NCBI GenBank assembly: GCA_020403265.1
Contig: JADBXZ010000002.1
Location: 211,413 to 275,412, forward strand
DNA length: 64,000 nt
Direction of reading: 5' to 3'
Source of the DNA: Bacteroidota bacterium
GTDB taxonomy: Bacteria > Bacteroidota > Bacteroidia > B-17B0 > Aurantibacillaceae
Below the pieces are notes generated by a model, which was given only the letters and a program-made list of their open reading frames with translations, had not been told where the DNA came from and ran no database searches. The position numbers and the translations under genes were made by a program. Positions 18,027-27,011 of the stretch are shown here, one piece after another. The number at the start of each line of letters is the position of its first letter. The stretch's first letter is position 1.

Positions 18027-19238
18027 ATGAAGCCTTTGTTGTTGCTTCTCACCAATCAGTTTCCTTTAGCAACTGCTAAAGCAGAAAATTGGTTATACGA
18101 TGAGTTGGGTCACACACACACATATTTTGAGAAAGTAATTATTGTACCGGATGGCGCTAAGGAAGCATGTAATACTTTACCAATTAATTGCCAAATCTTT
18201 TTTTATGACGATTTGCCGGATGTAAAGTTAAGTGCTAATGAAATCTTAAATAGTTTTAGAATCGTGCTTTCCGATTTTTCAGCATATCCTAAAAAAAGTT
18301 CTTACTTCAAGCATTTTAGATATAATTTTTCTTTGGTGCGTCAACTGCATTTGAAGGCAAAGCGAATTGCACAGAAGCAGGAGTGGTTTTGTAATCCTAT
18401 AATTATATATCCCTATTGGGCTGATAATTTGTGTACTACGGCTTCATTGGTTAAGCAACGCTATCATAATCGCATTAAAATTGTTACGCGAGGACATGGT
18501 TACGAAATATTTGAAGACCAAACTTTGAACAAAGTCATTCCTTTTCGGCTTTTTCAGTATAGATTTATAGACATTATTTTTGCTGACTCAAAGCGAGGGT
18601 GCGATCATCTAATGAGCAAAAAAGAAAATGAAACATTCAAGCATAAAAATAAATATGCTTATGTTGGAACGCGAGACTTTGGATTTGGTGCCTGGCAACC
18701 TGATTCAGAATTTACAATTGCTACTTGCTCTTTCGTGCGAAATGTAAAGCGCTTAGATTTAATGCCTGATATTTTAAAACATATTCCATTTCCTTTAACT
18801 TGGCATGTTTTAGGCGGCGGTGATGATTTGGAAAAATTAAAGGGCCTAACTAGATCTCTACCTTCAAACATTAAAGTTATTTTTCACGGGGAGTTAAGTA
18901 ATGAAGCTATCTTAAAATTTTATACTAATCATTCTATTAATCTACTTGTCAGCTTAAGCTCATCAGAAGGATTACCGGTTACCATGATGGAAGCACAAAG
19001 TTTTGGTATTCCAATTATGAGCACGGATGTAGGTGGTTGTAGTGAAATTTGTCATGACGCAACGGGATTTTTAATTAACAAAGATTTTGATCCTGAAGGG
19101 GTAGCGAATAAAATGGTAGCGTTTAAAAACTCTTCTAAGAATTCGGAAATATTCAGATTGCAATGCAGGCGCCACTGGGAAGAGAATTTTAATGCAAAAA
19201 TGAACTATACAAATTTTGCAAGACTATTGTTAAATTGA
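18027..19238 (+). CDS. GT4 glycosyltransferase
   Basis: A 403-residue retaining GT4-type transferase. The N-terminus LLLLTNQFPLATAKAENW is the acceptor-domain start. The C-terminal donor domain has HVLGGGDDLEKL, and the diagnostic SSSEGLPVTMMEAQSFGIP block, in which the E-x7-E pair contacts the nucleotide sugar. It starts immediately after the SDR stop and is followed by a 160-bp gap. The enzyme transfers a sugar to a growing lipid-linked oligosaccharide on the cytoplasmic face; which sugar is not visible. Confidence 0.85.
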   Translation: MKPLLLLLTNQFPLATAKAENWLYDELGHTHTYFEKVIIVPDGAKEACNTLPINCQIFFYDDLPDVKLSANEILNSFRIVLSDFSAYPKKSSYFKHFRYNFSLVRQLHLKAKRIAQKQEWFCNPIIIYPYWADNLCTTASLVKQRYHNRIKIVTRGHGYEIFEDQTLNKVIPFRLFQYRFIDIIFADSKRGCDHLMSKKENETFKHKNKYAYVGTRDFGFGAWQPDSEFTIATCSFVRNVKRLDLMPDILKHIPFPLTWHVLGGGDDLEKLKGLTRSLPSNIKVIFHGELSNEAILKFYTNHSINLLVSLSSSEGLPVTMMEAQSFGIPIMSTDVGGCSEICHDATGFLINKDFDPEGVANKMVAFKNSSKNSEIFRLQCRRHWEENFNAKMNYTNFARLLLN

Positions 19239-19398
19239 TAGTTACAAAATCAATTTTGATAGCATAGAATTATTCAATAAGTTTAGAAATACAATCCAAA
19301 ATCAATAATTATTCCTAAATGAATTATAGAGAATTGGGTGAACAAATTTTAATTCAACAGACATTAATTATATTTTACAATCAGTTATTTTAAATTAA
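19239..19398 (+). other. AT-rich intergenic gap before the MBOAT gene
   Basis: A 160-bp stretch with no substantial open frame. It contains a small CAAAA/TTTTG inverted repeat near 19246-19259 and AT-rich sequence up to the MBOAT start. A promoter for the 19399-49610 run would be expected here, but I see no convincing match to the Bacteroidota consensus. Confidence 0.4.
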
Positions 19399-20874
19399 AT
19401 GTTATTTAACTCTATAGAGTTCATTTTATTTTTTCCAATTGTAACGCTTTTGTATTTTATATTGCCATATAAAACACGTTGGTTTTGGTTATTAGCTGCT
19501 AGTTGTTATTTTTATATGGCATTTGTTCCTGTTTACATTTTGATTTTATTTGGAACAATAGTAATTGATTATTTTGCGGGAATATTAATTGAGAATAGCG
19601 ATGGCAAGCGAAAACGTTATTGGTTAATTATTAGTTTGGTCTCCAATATCACCATTTTGGTTGTTTTTAAGTACTATAATTTCTTTATTGATAACATAAA
19701 TTACTTATTTAAGTTGGATGGGAGTTCTTCTGCTTTAAGTTACCTCGGAATATTATTGCCAATAGGATTGTCATTTCACACTTTTCAGGCAATGAGTTAC
19801 ACGATAGAGGTATACCGCGGACGTCAAAAGGCAGAGAAACATTTTGGTATTTACGCACTCTATGTTATGTTTTATCCTCAATTAGTCGCAGGTCCAATTG
19901 AGCGACCTCAAAATGTAATTCATCAGTTTAAACAAAATTTTGATTTTGATTACAATATTGCGGTTAGTGGTTTCAAACTAATAGCTTGGGGATTTATTAA
20001 AAAGGTAGTAATAGCTGATAGACTGGCTCAAATGGTGAATTTCGTATACGATCAACCAGAAAATTTTAACGGAATATCCTTAATTGTTGCAACTGTGTTC
20101 TTTTCATTCCAAATTTTTTGTGATTTTTCAGGTTACTCAGATATTGCTATAGGAACTGCAAGAGTTATGGGGATTAATTTAATGATAAATTTTAACAAGC
20201 CATATCAATCACAATCAATTTCAGAATTTTGGAGCCGTTGGCATATTTCTCTTTCTACTTGGTTTAAGGACTATGTTTATATTCCATTAGGTGGAAATAA
20301 AGTGAAGATTTCTAGATGGTATTTTAACTTGGCAATCGTTTTTTTAATTAGTGGATTTTGGCATGGTGCAAGTTGGAATTTTGTTATATGGGGAGCGATT
20401 CATGCTTTTTACTTAATATTCGCAATAATAACAAATGAATTACGAAAGAGGGTTTTTGATAAAATTTTTGTAAAGGCAAGCGCTTTAAAAACTGGTATAA
20501 CGGTATTTACAACTTTTGCATTGGTAGCGTTTGCATGGATTTTCTTTAGAGCTAAAACGTTTAATGACGCAATGTATATTTCAACTCACTTGTTTTCTGG
20601 TTGGAGCAAGGATATAAAATTAATTATTGAAAATAAGAATTTCTCAAGGATGGACGTGTTATACCTTGGTCAAATGAAGTTTGAATTCTTCTTTGCTATT
20701 TTTTGTATAATAGGGATGTCATTTATTCATCGATTACAAAACAGAGTTTCGATATCACAATTAATTACTAAACGTCCTGCTTGGCAACGTTATTTGATTT
20801 ACCAGACAGTTATTTTGCTTGTCCTTTTATATGGTGTATATGAAAAAGAACAATTTATTTACTTTCAGTTTTAA
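19399..20874 (+). CDS. MBOAT-family O-acyltransferase (AlgI-like)
   Basis: A 491-residue polytopic membrane protein of the MBOAT family, similar in length and motifs to alginate O-acetylase AlgI and DltB. Such proteins pass acyl groups across the membrane to extracytoplasmic glycans. Seen: about ten hydrophobic segments, the PQLVAGPIERP motif (160-170), the SEFWSRWHISLSTWFKDYVY block (275-294) and the catalytic histidine H322 in SGFWHGASWN. The next gene is a membrane-anchored SGNH-like protein, the usual partner type. Together they probably O-acetylate the exported polysaccharide in the periplasm (inference). Confidence 0.92.
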   Translation: MLFNSIEFILFFPIVTLLYFILPYKTRWFWLLAASCYFYMAFVPVYILILFGTIVIDYFAGILIENSDGKRKRYWLIISLVSNITILVVFKYYNFFIDNINYLFKLDGSSSALSYLGILLPIGLSFHTFQAMSYTIEVYRGRQKAEKHFGIYALYVMFYPQLVAGPIERPQNVIHQFKQNFDFDYNIAVSGFKLIAWGFIKKVVIADRLAQMVNFVYDQPENFNGISLIVATVFFSFQIFCDFSGYSDIAIGTARVMGINLMINFNKPYQSQSISEFWSRWHISLSTWFKDYVYIPLGGNKVKISRWYFNLAIVFLISGFWHGASWNFVIWGAIHAFYLIFAIITNELRKRVFDKIFVKASALKTGITVFTTFALVAFAWIFFRAKTFNDAMYISTHLFSGWSKDIKLIIENKNFSRMDVLYLGQMKFEFFFAIFCIIGMSFIHRLQNRVSISQLITKRPAWQRYLIYQTVILLVLLYGVYEKEQFIYFQF

Positions 20875-20878
20875 TTAA

Positions 20879-21871
20879 ATGGGTATAAAGTTTATTTATA
20901 AAATACTATTGCTAATTCTTCCTTTTACACCAATAGTATTTTTATATACCATTTTAGATCCGTTCAAAGTAATTTATAAGCGGAGTGACTATTATGCCAA
21001 TGATGGTACGGTAAAAAATATGGATTTTATTGCCACAGAAATGTTTTTAAAACATTATGATGAGAAGAAATTCGATTCGTTCATCTTTGGAAGTTCTCGC
21101 ACGGAAGCGTTTAAAGCAGTGAGATGGAAAAAGTTTATAACAGGAACACCATTTCATTTTCATGCTTCCGGTGAAAATATTTGGGGAATTGCAAAAAAAA
21201 TTGAGTTTTTGAGTGAAAAAAAAGTACCAATAAAAAATGCACTTATACTTCTGGACAAATCAGTACTCGAAAGTACTGTAAATTTAAAGACTATTATTGG
21301 CATCAAACATCCAATTTCAACTAAAACTTCTTGGGAGGCTTTTCATCTTAAGTATTTTAAAGCATTTTTTAAGGAGGCTTTTTTTATCAAATTTATTAAA
21401 TTAAAGTATTTTGGTGGATATGACGATCCAAGGCTCTTTGATATGAGAAAGTTCATATATGATGAATCTACTAATGACGTTTATTATGAGTGGTTTGATG
21501 AACAAATTCGAAACGATTCGGTTAAGTTTTTTACCGACAATTATGAATTGATTTCTACAAAAACGAAAGATACTATTTACGAAAAACCGGCGATTAATGA
21601 ATCAAATAAGGTTTATCTAACCCAAATTGCAAAAGTTTTAAAAGATAATAATACCAATTTCAAAATTGTTATTTCACCGTTAAAAGATAGATTATTCTTT
21701 AATAAAACTGATCTAAAAGTATTGGAAACAATTTTTGGTAAAGAGCATATTTATGATTTTTCGGGTATTAATTATTTTACGTCCCAGATTTATCATTATT
21801 ACGATGGCGCATCTCACTTTAGACCATTTATAGCAGACTCAATGTTAAAAGTAATTTACAAAAATAAATAA
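20879..21871 (+). CDS. membrane-anchored SGNH-like partner of the MBOAT protein
   Basis: A 330-residue protein with one N-terminal hydrophobic segment (about 7-25) and an extracytoplasmic domain. The motif IFGSSRTEAF (G71-S72-S73) fits the nucleophile block of SGNH hydrolases, and D309-GAS-H313 near the C-terminus fits their Asp/His block. It is therefore likely a relative of AlgX/AlgJ/DltD-type proteins that place acetyl groups on polymers delivered by an MBOAT. It lies 4 bp after the MBOAT gene. The family call rests on these short motifs and the pairing. Confidence 0.6.
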   Translation: MGIKFIYKILLLILPFTPIVFLYTILDPFKVIYKRSDYYANDGTVKNMDFIATEMFLKHYDEKKFDSFIFGSSRTEAFKAVRWKKFITGTPFHFHASGENIWGIAKKIEFLSEKKVPIKNALILLDKSVLESTVNLKTIIGIKHPISTKTSWEAFHLKYFKAFFKEAFFIKFIKLKYFGGYDDPRLFDMRKFIYDESTNDVYYEWFDEQIRNDSVKFFTDNYELISTKTKDTIYEKPAINESNKVYLTQIAKVLKDNNTNFKIVISPLKDRLFFNKTDLKVLETIFGKEHIYDFSGINYFTSQIYHYYDGASHFRPFIADSMLKVIYKNK

Positions 21872-21875
21872 AACT

Positions 21876-22883
21876 ATGTCATTAAATATCGCCATTATAG
21901 GTTACGGCTATTGGGGACCAAACCTTGTGAGAAATTTTACTAATGCTGTTAATAGTAAAGTAACACATGTAGTTGATTTTAGGCCTGAGAGACTGAGCTT
22001 AGTTAACAAAATGTATCCTTCAATAGAAACAACAAATAATGTTGATGAGATAATTAATTCTACAAAAGTAGATGCAGTGGTAATTGCAACGCCTGTATTT
22101 ACTCATTTTGAGCTTGCCAAGAAAGCTTTGCTCAACGGTAAACATGTGTTGTTAGAAAAGCCTATGACATCAACAGTTGCTGAGGCCATAGAATTAATAG
22201 ATTTAGCTGATAAAATGGGTTTATTATTAATGGTTGATCACACTTTTCTGTATACGGGCGCTGTAAGAAAGATGAAAGAATTAATTGAGAGAAGGGAGTT
22301 AGGAACAATAAATTATTTTGATTCAACTCGAATTAATTTAGGGTTGTTTCAGCCTGATGTTAATGTATTATGGGACTTGGCTCCACATGATATTTCCATT
22401 TTGTTGTTTTTGATTAATGAGAAGCCATTAAGCGTTAACGCAACAGGCGTATCACATACCAATAATGGGATAGAAAACATAGCCTATTTAACAACTAATT
22501 ATAGTTCTAATTTATTGGCTCACTTTAATTGCTCTTGGTCTTCCCCTGTTAAGTTAAGAAATACTCTTGTTGGTGGTGACAAAAAGATGGTTCTTTTTAA
22601 TGATCTCGAGCCTTCAGAAAAACTACGTGTTTATGACACGGGGTACAATTATAAGACCGATGAAGAAAAGAATAAACTTTTAGTAGATTATAGAACCGGT
22701 GATGTTTATATACCGAAGTTAGAAATGAAGGAAGCATTGCTAGAGATGGCAAACGATTTCGTACAAAGCGCACTTAATAAAAAACAACCTGTGTCAACGT
22801 CTCAATTAGGGTTGGAGGTTATTAAAATATTAGAAGCTTCACAAACTTCTATTAAATCAAATGGAAAAGAAATTAAATTGTAA
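21876..22883 (+). CDS. wlbA: WlbA/WbpB-like UDP-sugar 3-dehydrogenase (Gfo/Idh/MocA)
   Basis: A 335-residue Gfo/Idh/MocA dehydrogenase. Seen: GYGYWG at 9-14, the EKP motif with K95 (94-96), and the catalytic-type histidine H171 in WDLAPHD. In the Wlb/Wbp pathway this enzyme oxidises C3 of UDP-GlcNAcA before transamination. The next two genes are a hexapeptide N-acetyltransferase and a DegT aminotransferase, the exact partner set. The triplet thus probably makes a UDP-2,3-diacetamido sugar. The C6 oxidation state of the substrate is not proven; an AlgD-like dehydrogenase sits 25 kb downstream. Confidence 0.8.
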   Translation: MSLNIAIIGYGYWGPNLVRNFTNAVNSKVTHVVDFRPERLSLVNKMYPSIETTNNVDEIINSTKVDAVVIATPVFTHFELAKKALLNGKHVLLEKPMTSTVAEAIELIDLADKMGLLLMVDHTFLYTGAVRKMKELIERRELGTINYFDSTRINLGLFQPDVNVLWDLAPHDISILLFLINEKPLSVNATGVSHTNNGIENIAYLTTNYSSNLLAHFNCSWSSPVKLRNTLVGGDKKMVLFNDLEPSEKLRVYDTGYNYKTDEEKNKLLVDYRTGDVYIPKLEMKEALLEMANDFVQSALNKKQPVSTSQLGLEVIKILEASQTSIKSNGKEIKL

Positions 22884-22885
22884 TT

Positions 22886-23377
22886 ATGGAAATATTAAAT
22901 TTAGAAGAGGCTGGAAAGAAAATTGTTAATGTAAAGGTTGGTAGTAATGTGCGATTATTTGGATTTGTTAACGCCTATGGTTGCAGTATAGATGATAATA
23001 GTAAAGTTGGAACATTTGTTGAAATCCAAAAAGGTGCTTCAGTTGGTAAGAATTGTAAAATATCATCGCATAGTTTCATTTGCGAAGGCGTGCACATCGA
23101 GGATAATTGTTTTATCGGGCATGGTGTGATGTTTACAAATGACTTATTTCCGCGTGCAACCAATGAAGATGGTTCTCAGCAAACTGATGCAGATTGGGTT
23201 TTAGTTGAAACTTTTGTTAAGAAAGGTGCGTCGATCGGAAGCAATGCGACAATTTTATGTGGGATAACCATTGGAGAAAACGCCTTAGTAGGTGCAGGGG
23301 CAATGGTAACTAAAGATGTGCCTGCTAATGCCGTAGTAGCAGGAAACCCGGCTAAAATTATTAAATACTTAAAATAA
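22886..23377 (+). CDS. wlbB: WlbB/WbpD-like UDP-3-amino-sugar N-acetyltransferase
   Basis: A 163-residue left-handed beta-helix acetyltransferase. Hexapeptide turns cover most of the protein, the family motif FTND lies at 83-86 (N85), and a NPAKIIKYL end closes it. WlbB/WbpD acetylates the 3-amino group of UDP-GlcNAc3NA using acetyl-CoA, as a trimer in the cytoplasm. It sits 2 bp after the WlbA-like dehydrogenase and 6 bp before the aminotransferase. The context is the main reason to prefer N-acetylation of a 3-amino sugar over other acetyl transfers. Confidence 0.8.
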   Translation: MEILNLEEAGKKIVNVKVGSNVRLFGFVNAYGCSIDDNSKVGTFVEIQKGASVGKNCKISSHSFICEGVHIEDNCFIGHGVMFTNDLFPRATNEDGSQQTDADWVLVETFVKKGASIGSNATILCGITIGENALVGAGAMVTKDVPANAVVAGNPAKIIKYLK

Positions 23378-23383
23378 AAATAA

Positions 23384-24487
23384 ATGGAAAAAATTAACTG
23401 TCTGGATTTAAAAGGTCAGCACGAACAAATTAAAAAGGAAATATTCGATGCCTTTGAAAGGGTATACGAAAAAACAGCATTTAGCGGTGGACCATTTGTA
23501 GAAGAGTTTGAGAAACATTTTTGTAACTACATTGGGGCAAACTACGCGGTAGGAGTTAGCAATGGCACAATTGCGCTGCATATGGCAATGTTGGCCTTAA
23601 ATATTGGAGTTGGAGATGAAGTAATTGTTCCTGCCAACACATTTATTGCAACAGCTTGGGGAGTAAGTCATGCAAATGCAACGCCTGTTTTTGTTGATTG
23701 TGATAAAGATACCTGGCAATTAGATGTGTCAAAAATTGAAGCAGCTATTACACCAAAAACAAAGGCTATTATTGGCGTACATTTGTATGGTCAACCATTT
23801 GATGTGGATGCAGTGCTAGCTCTTTGTAAAAAGCATAATTTGTACTTGATAGAAGATGCTGCGCAAGCTCAAGGAGCACGTTATAACGGTAAAACTGTAG
23901 GTGTTTTTGGCGAAATGGCTTGTTATAGTTTTTACCCTGGTAAGAACTTAGGCGCATGTGGAGAGGCAGGCGGACTAACTACAAATAATGAAAAGTATTT
24001 TAAGCATCTTCAATCGTTGCGAAATCACGGTAGTGTTGTAAGATATTATCATGATGAAATAGGCTATAATTATCGTATGGGAGGTTTAGAAGGTGCTTCC
24101 TTAACAGTTAAATTAAAATATTTAGAAAATTGGAATAATCGACGAAGAGAAATTGCGTTCAGGTATCAGAAGGAAATTGTAAACCCAAAAATAAAAATGC
24201 AAAGTAAGCCATCTTACAGTGATGGCATTTATCATTTGTTTGTTGTAACAACTGAAAATAAAGATGCATTTGTAAAACATTTAGTTGACAATAGTATTAA
24301 TGCGGCTTATCATTATCCGGTACCTTGTCATCTTCAAAAGGCATATCAGCATTTAAAGTATAAATTAGGTGATTTTCCGAATTCTGAATATTTAGCTTCA
24401 CACTGTGTGAGTTTACCAATGTATGCAGAATTAACTGACGAACAAGTTAACCATGTGATTACAATAATTAATCAATACAATGGATAA
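23384..24487 (+). CDS. wlbC: WlbC/WbpE-like PLP aminotransferase (DegT family)
   Basis: A 367-residue DegT/DnrJ/EryC1 aminotransferase. Motifs: SNGTIALH (59-66), the cofactor aspartate in IEDAAQAQG (D158), and the Schiff-base lysine K187 in SFYPGKNLGACGEAGG, a form typical of 3-keto sugar transaminases such as WbpE/QdtB. It converts the 3-keto sugar made by the WlbA-like enzyme to a 3-amino sugar. Its end overlaps the next gene by 8 bp. The assignment of position C3 is from family resemblance plus the operon order. Confidence 0.83.
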   Translation: MEKINCLDLKGQHEQIKKEIFDAFERVYEKTAFSGGPFVEEFEKHFCNYIGANYAVGVSNGTIALHMAMLALNIGVGDEVIVPANTFIATAWGVSHANATPVFVDCDKDTWQLDVSKIEAAITPKTKAIIGVHLYGQPFDVDAVLALCKKHNLYLIEDAAQAQGARYNGKTVGVFGEMACYSFYPGKNLGACGEAGGLTTNNEKYFKHLQSLRNHGSVVRYYHDEIGYNYRMGGLEGASLTVKLKYLENWNNRRREIAFRYQKEIVNPKIKMQSKPSYSDGIYHLFVVTTENKDAFVKHLVDNSINAAYHYPVPCHLQKAYQHLKYKLGDFPNSEYLASHCVSLPMYAELTDEQVNHVITIINQYNG

Positions 24488-25103
24488 AATAAAACTTTTA
24501 ATTTTCCCTTATAATGGAAATGGATTAGAGGCATTAGACTGTTTGGGAGACCAATTTGAATTTATCGGTTTTGTTGACGATACACCGGAAAAGCAAGGCG
24601 TAACGAAATATGGGCATAAGGTTTTTTCGAGAGAGATTTTAGCAGAGTTGCCTGAAGCTAAAGTTTTAGCGGTCCCTGGTAGTCCAACTAGTTATAAAAT
24701 TAGAAACGAAATTATATCGAATTTGAAATTACCGGTTGATAGATTTACGACCATAATCCACCCTAAAGCATCCGTTTCGGCTTTAGCCAGTGTTGGCCAT
24801 AATTCTTTAATTATGGCCGGTGTTGTAATAACCAGCAATGCAATAATTGGAAGCCATGTATGTATTTTACCTAATTCGGTAATTCATCATGATTGCGTCA
24901 TTGGTAATTACACTTTGTTAGGCTCTAGTGTTTCTATTGCAGGAAGTACTATTGTGGGTAATAATTGCTACATAGGAAGTGGAACAAAAATCATTAATAA
25001 TGTTTCAATTGGTGATCACACTTTAATTGGATTAGGAAGTAATGTGATTAAATCAGTAGAAGCTAATTCAAAAGTAGTGGGTAACCCAGCTAAAAGTATT
25101 TAA
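24480..25103 (+). CDS. NeuD/PglD-like sugar acetyltransferase
   Basis: A 207-residue two-part protein: an N-terminal nucleotide-sugar-binding alpha/beta domain (LLIFPYNGNGLEALD, then GFVDDTP at about 30-36) and a C-terminal hexapeptide beta-helix containing HHDCVIG with the probable catalytic histidine. This is the NeuD/PglD architecture, which acetylates a sugar amine (PglD, C4) or sialic-acid hydroxyl (NeuD). The C-terminal signature GNPAKSI is present. It lies between the Wlb-like triplet and a GT2. The likely substrate is a 4-amino sugar made by the 27012 or legC aminotransferase (inference). Confidence 0.8.
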   Translation: MDKIKLLIFPYNGNGLEALDCLGDQFEFIGFVDDTPEKQGVTKYGHKVFSREILAELPEAKVLAVPGSPTSYKIRNEIISNLKLPVDRFTTIIHPKASVSALASVGHNSLIMAGVVITSNAIIGSHVCILPNSVIHHDCVIGNYTLLGSSVSIAGSTIVGNNCYIGSGTKIINNVSIGDHTLIGLGSNVIKSVEANSKVVGNPAKSI

Positions 25104-26044
25104 TGAATAAAATAAGTATAATCATACCGTTTTTAAACGAAGCAGACAATGTTGAAGGTTTAGTTTCTGCTTTAAATCAGTATTTTGCTTCTAAACAAAA
25201 TTATCATACGGAAGTAATATTAGTTAATGACGGATCAACTGATGATTCGGTACAGAAATTTTCAAAGGCAACTTTTACTAATATTGATGCAAAGTTGATT
25301 TCATTGTCGAAAAACTTTGGGTCACATGCTGCGCTCAGGGCTGGAATTTTAAATGCAACCGGCGATTTTATATGTTTTATGTACGCTGATTTGCAAGATC
25401 CATTAGAATTAATCGATCGCCTTTATGAGAATCTAACGAAGTTGAATGACATTGTTTGGGCTACTCGTGAAGCGACTAATAATGGATTAGTAGAAAAAAG
25501 TTTTTCAAGCATGTATGCGTACTTAATGAAAAAATATGCAGTTAAATCGTTTCCGGATAAAGGTTTTGATATTGTAATGTTCAATAAGAAGGTTCAGCAA
25601 CAACTTAATAATAACATTGAAGCTAATTCTTCCATTTTCCTTCAAATTTTAACCTTAGGATATAAACAAACAAGTATATATTATCAAAAACAGGAAAGGA
25701 AAAAAGGGAAATCAAAATGGACATTAAGCAAAAAGATTAAATTGTTTATTGATTCCTTTGTTGCTTTCTCCTATGCGCCAATTCGTTTTGTAACCGTTGT
25801 TGGGATTTTATTATTCATCATTGGTTTTTTATTTTCAGCTTACCTAATTATTCGTAGGTTGGTAGCTAATGATTTAGCAAGTGGCTGGCCTCTATTGGGT
25901 TCACTTATATGCTTAGGTTTTGGAATTACAAACATTTCGCTTGGTATAATCGCGGAGTATTTATGGAGAACACTAGACGCAAGTCGAAAGCGACCTGTGT
26001 TCGTTATTGATCAAATTATAGATTTAAAAAATAATGCAAAGTAA
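25103..26044 (+). CDS. GT2 polyprenyl-phosphate glycosyltransferase (GtrB/ArnC-like)
   Basis: A 313-residue inverting GT2 transferase. The N-terminal catalytic domain has IIIPFLNEADNV, the VNDGSTDDS metal/nucleotide motif (45-53 region) and YADLQDP (the DXD-like site). Two hydrophobic segments near residues 235-255 and 270-290 anchor it. This layout is that of GtrB, ArnC and DPM synthases, which load a sugar on undecaprenyl phosphate on the cytoplasmic face. A GT39-like membrane transferase lies 2 kb downstream and could use the product. Which sugar is loaded is unknown. Confidence 0.88.
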   Translation: MNKISIIIPFLNEADNVEGLVSALNQYFASKQNYHTEVILVNDGSTDDSVQKFSKATFTNIDAKLISLSKNFGSHAALRAGILNATGDFICFMYADLQDPLELIDRLYENLTKLNDIVWATREATNNGLVEKSFSSMYAYLMKKYAVKSFPDKGFDIVMFNKKVQQQLNNNIEANSSIFLQILTLGYKQTSIYYQKQERKKGKSKWTLSKKIKLFIDSFVAFSYAPIRFVTVVGILLFIIGFLFSAYLIIRRLVANDLASGWPLLGSLICLGFGITNISLGIIAEYLWRTLDASRKRPVFVIDQIIDLKNNAK

Positions 26045-27011
26045 AATCACAAATTCAAAAATTTTTATAACCGGTGGAGCTGGTTTTATAGGATCTTATG
26101 TTGTAGAACAATTGTTGGAACACAGTCCGGCAAGGATTTGTATCCTGGATAATTTCATAAGGGGGAGTCACGAGAACATGAAAAACTTTTCTAATAACCC
26201 AATAGTGAAATTTGTTGAAGGGGATATTCGAAATGAAGCTTTGCTTGAAGAATGCATAAAAGATTCTGACTATGTATACCACATGGCCGCCTTACGAATA
26301 AATGCTTGTGCCGCCGATCCAAATGAAGGTTTTGAGGTAATGCTCAAAGCAACATTTAACCTAGCAAATTTCTGCGTTAAGCATAAAGTAAAAAAGGTTA
26401 TTTATTCCTCTACTGCATCTGTTTATGGTTTAGCTCAGAATTTTCCCACTCCGGAAAGTGATAATCCATACAATAATCAAACATTTTATGGAGGTGCAAA
26501 AATTTGGGGAGAACAATTATTTCGATCATACAAATTCATGTATAACTTAGATTATGTCGCATTACGTTATTTTAATGTATATGGTTCGCGCATGGATACT
26601 GATGGAAAATATACAGAAGTGATGATTAAATGGTTGGATTGTATAAGAGACCGCAAACAGCCAGCGATTTTCGGTGATGGTTCTGACAGCATGGATTTTG
26701 TTCACGTGACAGATGTTGCAAAGGCGAATGTTTTGGCTTTGTTAGGTGATGTTACGGATGAGTCTTTTAATGTTGGAGATCAAGTAGAAACTAATTTAAA
26801 AGAAATGTTAACAGCATTACTTAAAGTGAACAATGCTGATTTAAGTCCCGTATTTAAAGAGGCTAATTCAGTAAACCCCGTAAGCCGCCGTTTAGCGGAT
26901 ATTTCAAAAGCAAAGCGATTATTAGGTTACACGCCCGATGTTTCATTGGAGGGAGGATTAAAAGAACTTTCTACATGGTATTTTGATAAACAAAAACAAA
27001 AAGTAAATTAA
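26034..27011 (+). CDS. NAD-dependent nucleotide-sugar epimerase/dehydratase (extended SDR)
   Basis: A 325-residue extended SDR: GGAGFIG at 14-20, SSTASVYG before the active site, Y152-x3-K156 in YGGAK, and RYFNVYG after it. The size and motifs fit UDP-glucose/GlcNAc 4-epimerases and 4,6-dehydratases. The ATG lies inside the end of the GT2 gene (11-bp overlap). The next gene is a DegT aminotransferase, so a dehydratase feeding a transaminase is a reasonable reading, giving a 4-amino-4,6-dideoxy sugar. An epimerase role is not excluded. Confidence 0.85.
   Translation: MQSKITNSKIFITGGAGFIGSYVVEQLLEHSPARICILDNFIRGSHENMKNFSNNPIVKFVEGDIRNEALLEECIKDSDYVYHMAALRINACAADPNEGFEVMLKATFNLANFCVKHKVKKVIYSSTASVYGLAQNFPTPESDNPYNNQTFYGGAKIWGEQLFRSYKFMYNLDYVALRYFNVYGSRMDTDGKYTEVMIKWLDCIRDRKQPAIFGDGSDSMDFVHVTDVAKANVLALLGDVTDESFNVGDQVETNLKEMLTALLKVNNADLSPVFKEANSVNPVSRRLADISKAKRLLGYTPDVSLEGGLKELSTWYFDKQKQKVN

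Noticed and set aside
19246..19259. CAAAA/TTTTG inverted repeat as a terminator after the GT4 gene
   Set aside because: Stem of only five pairs, mostly A-T, with no T run beyond it; too weak to call.
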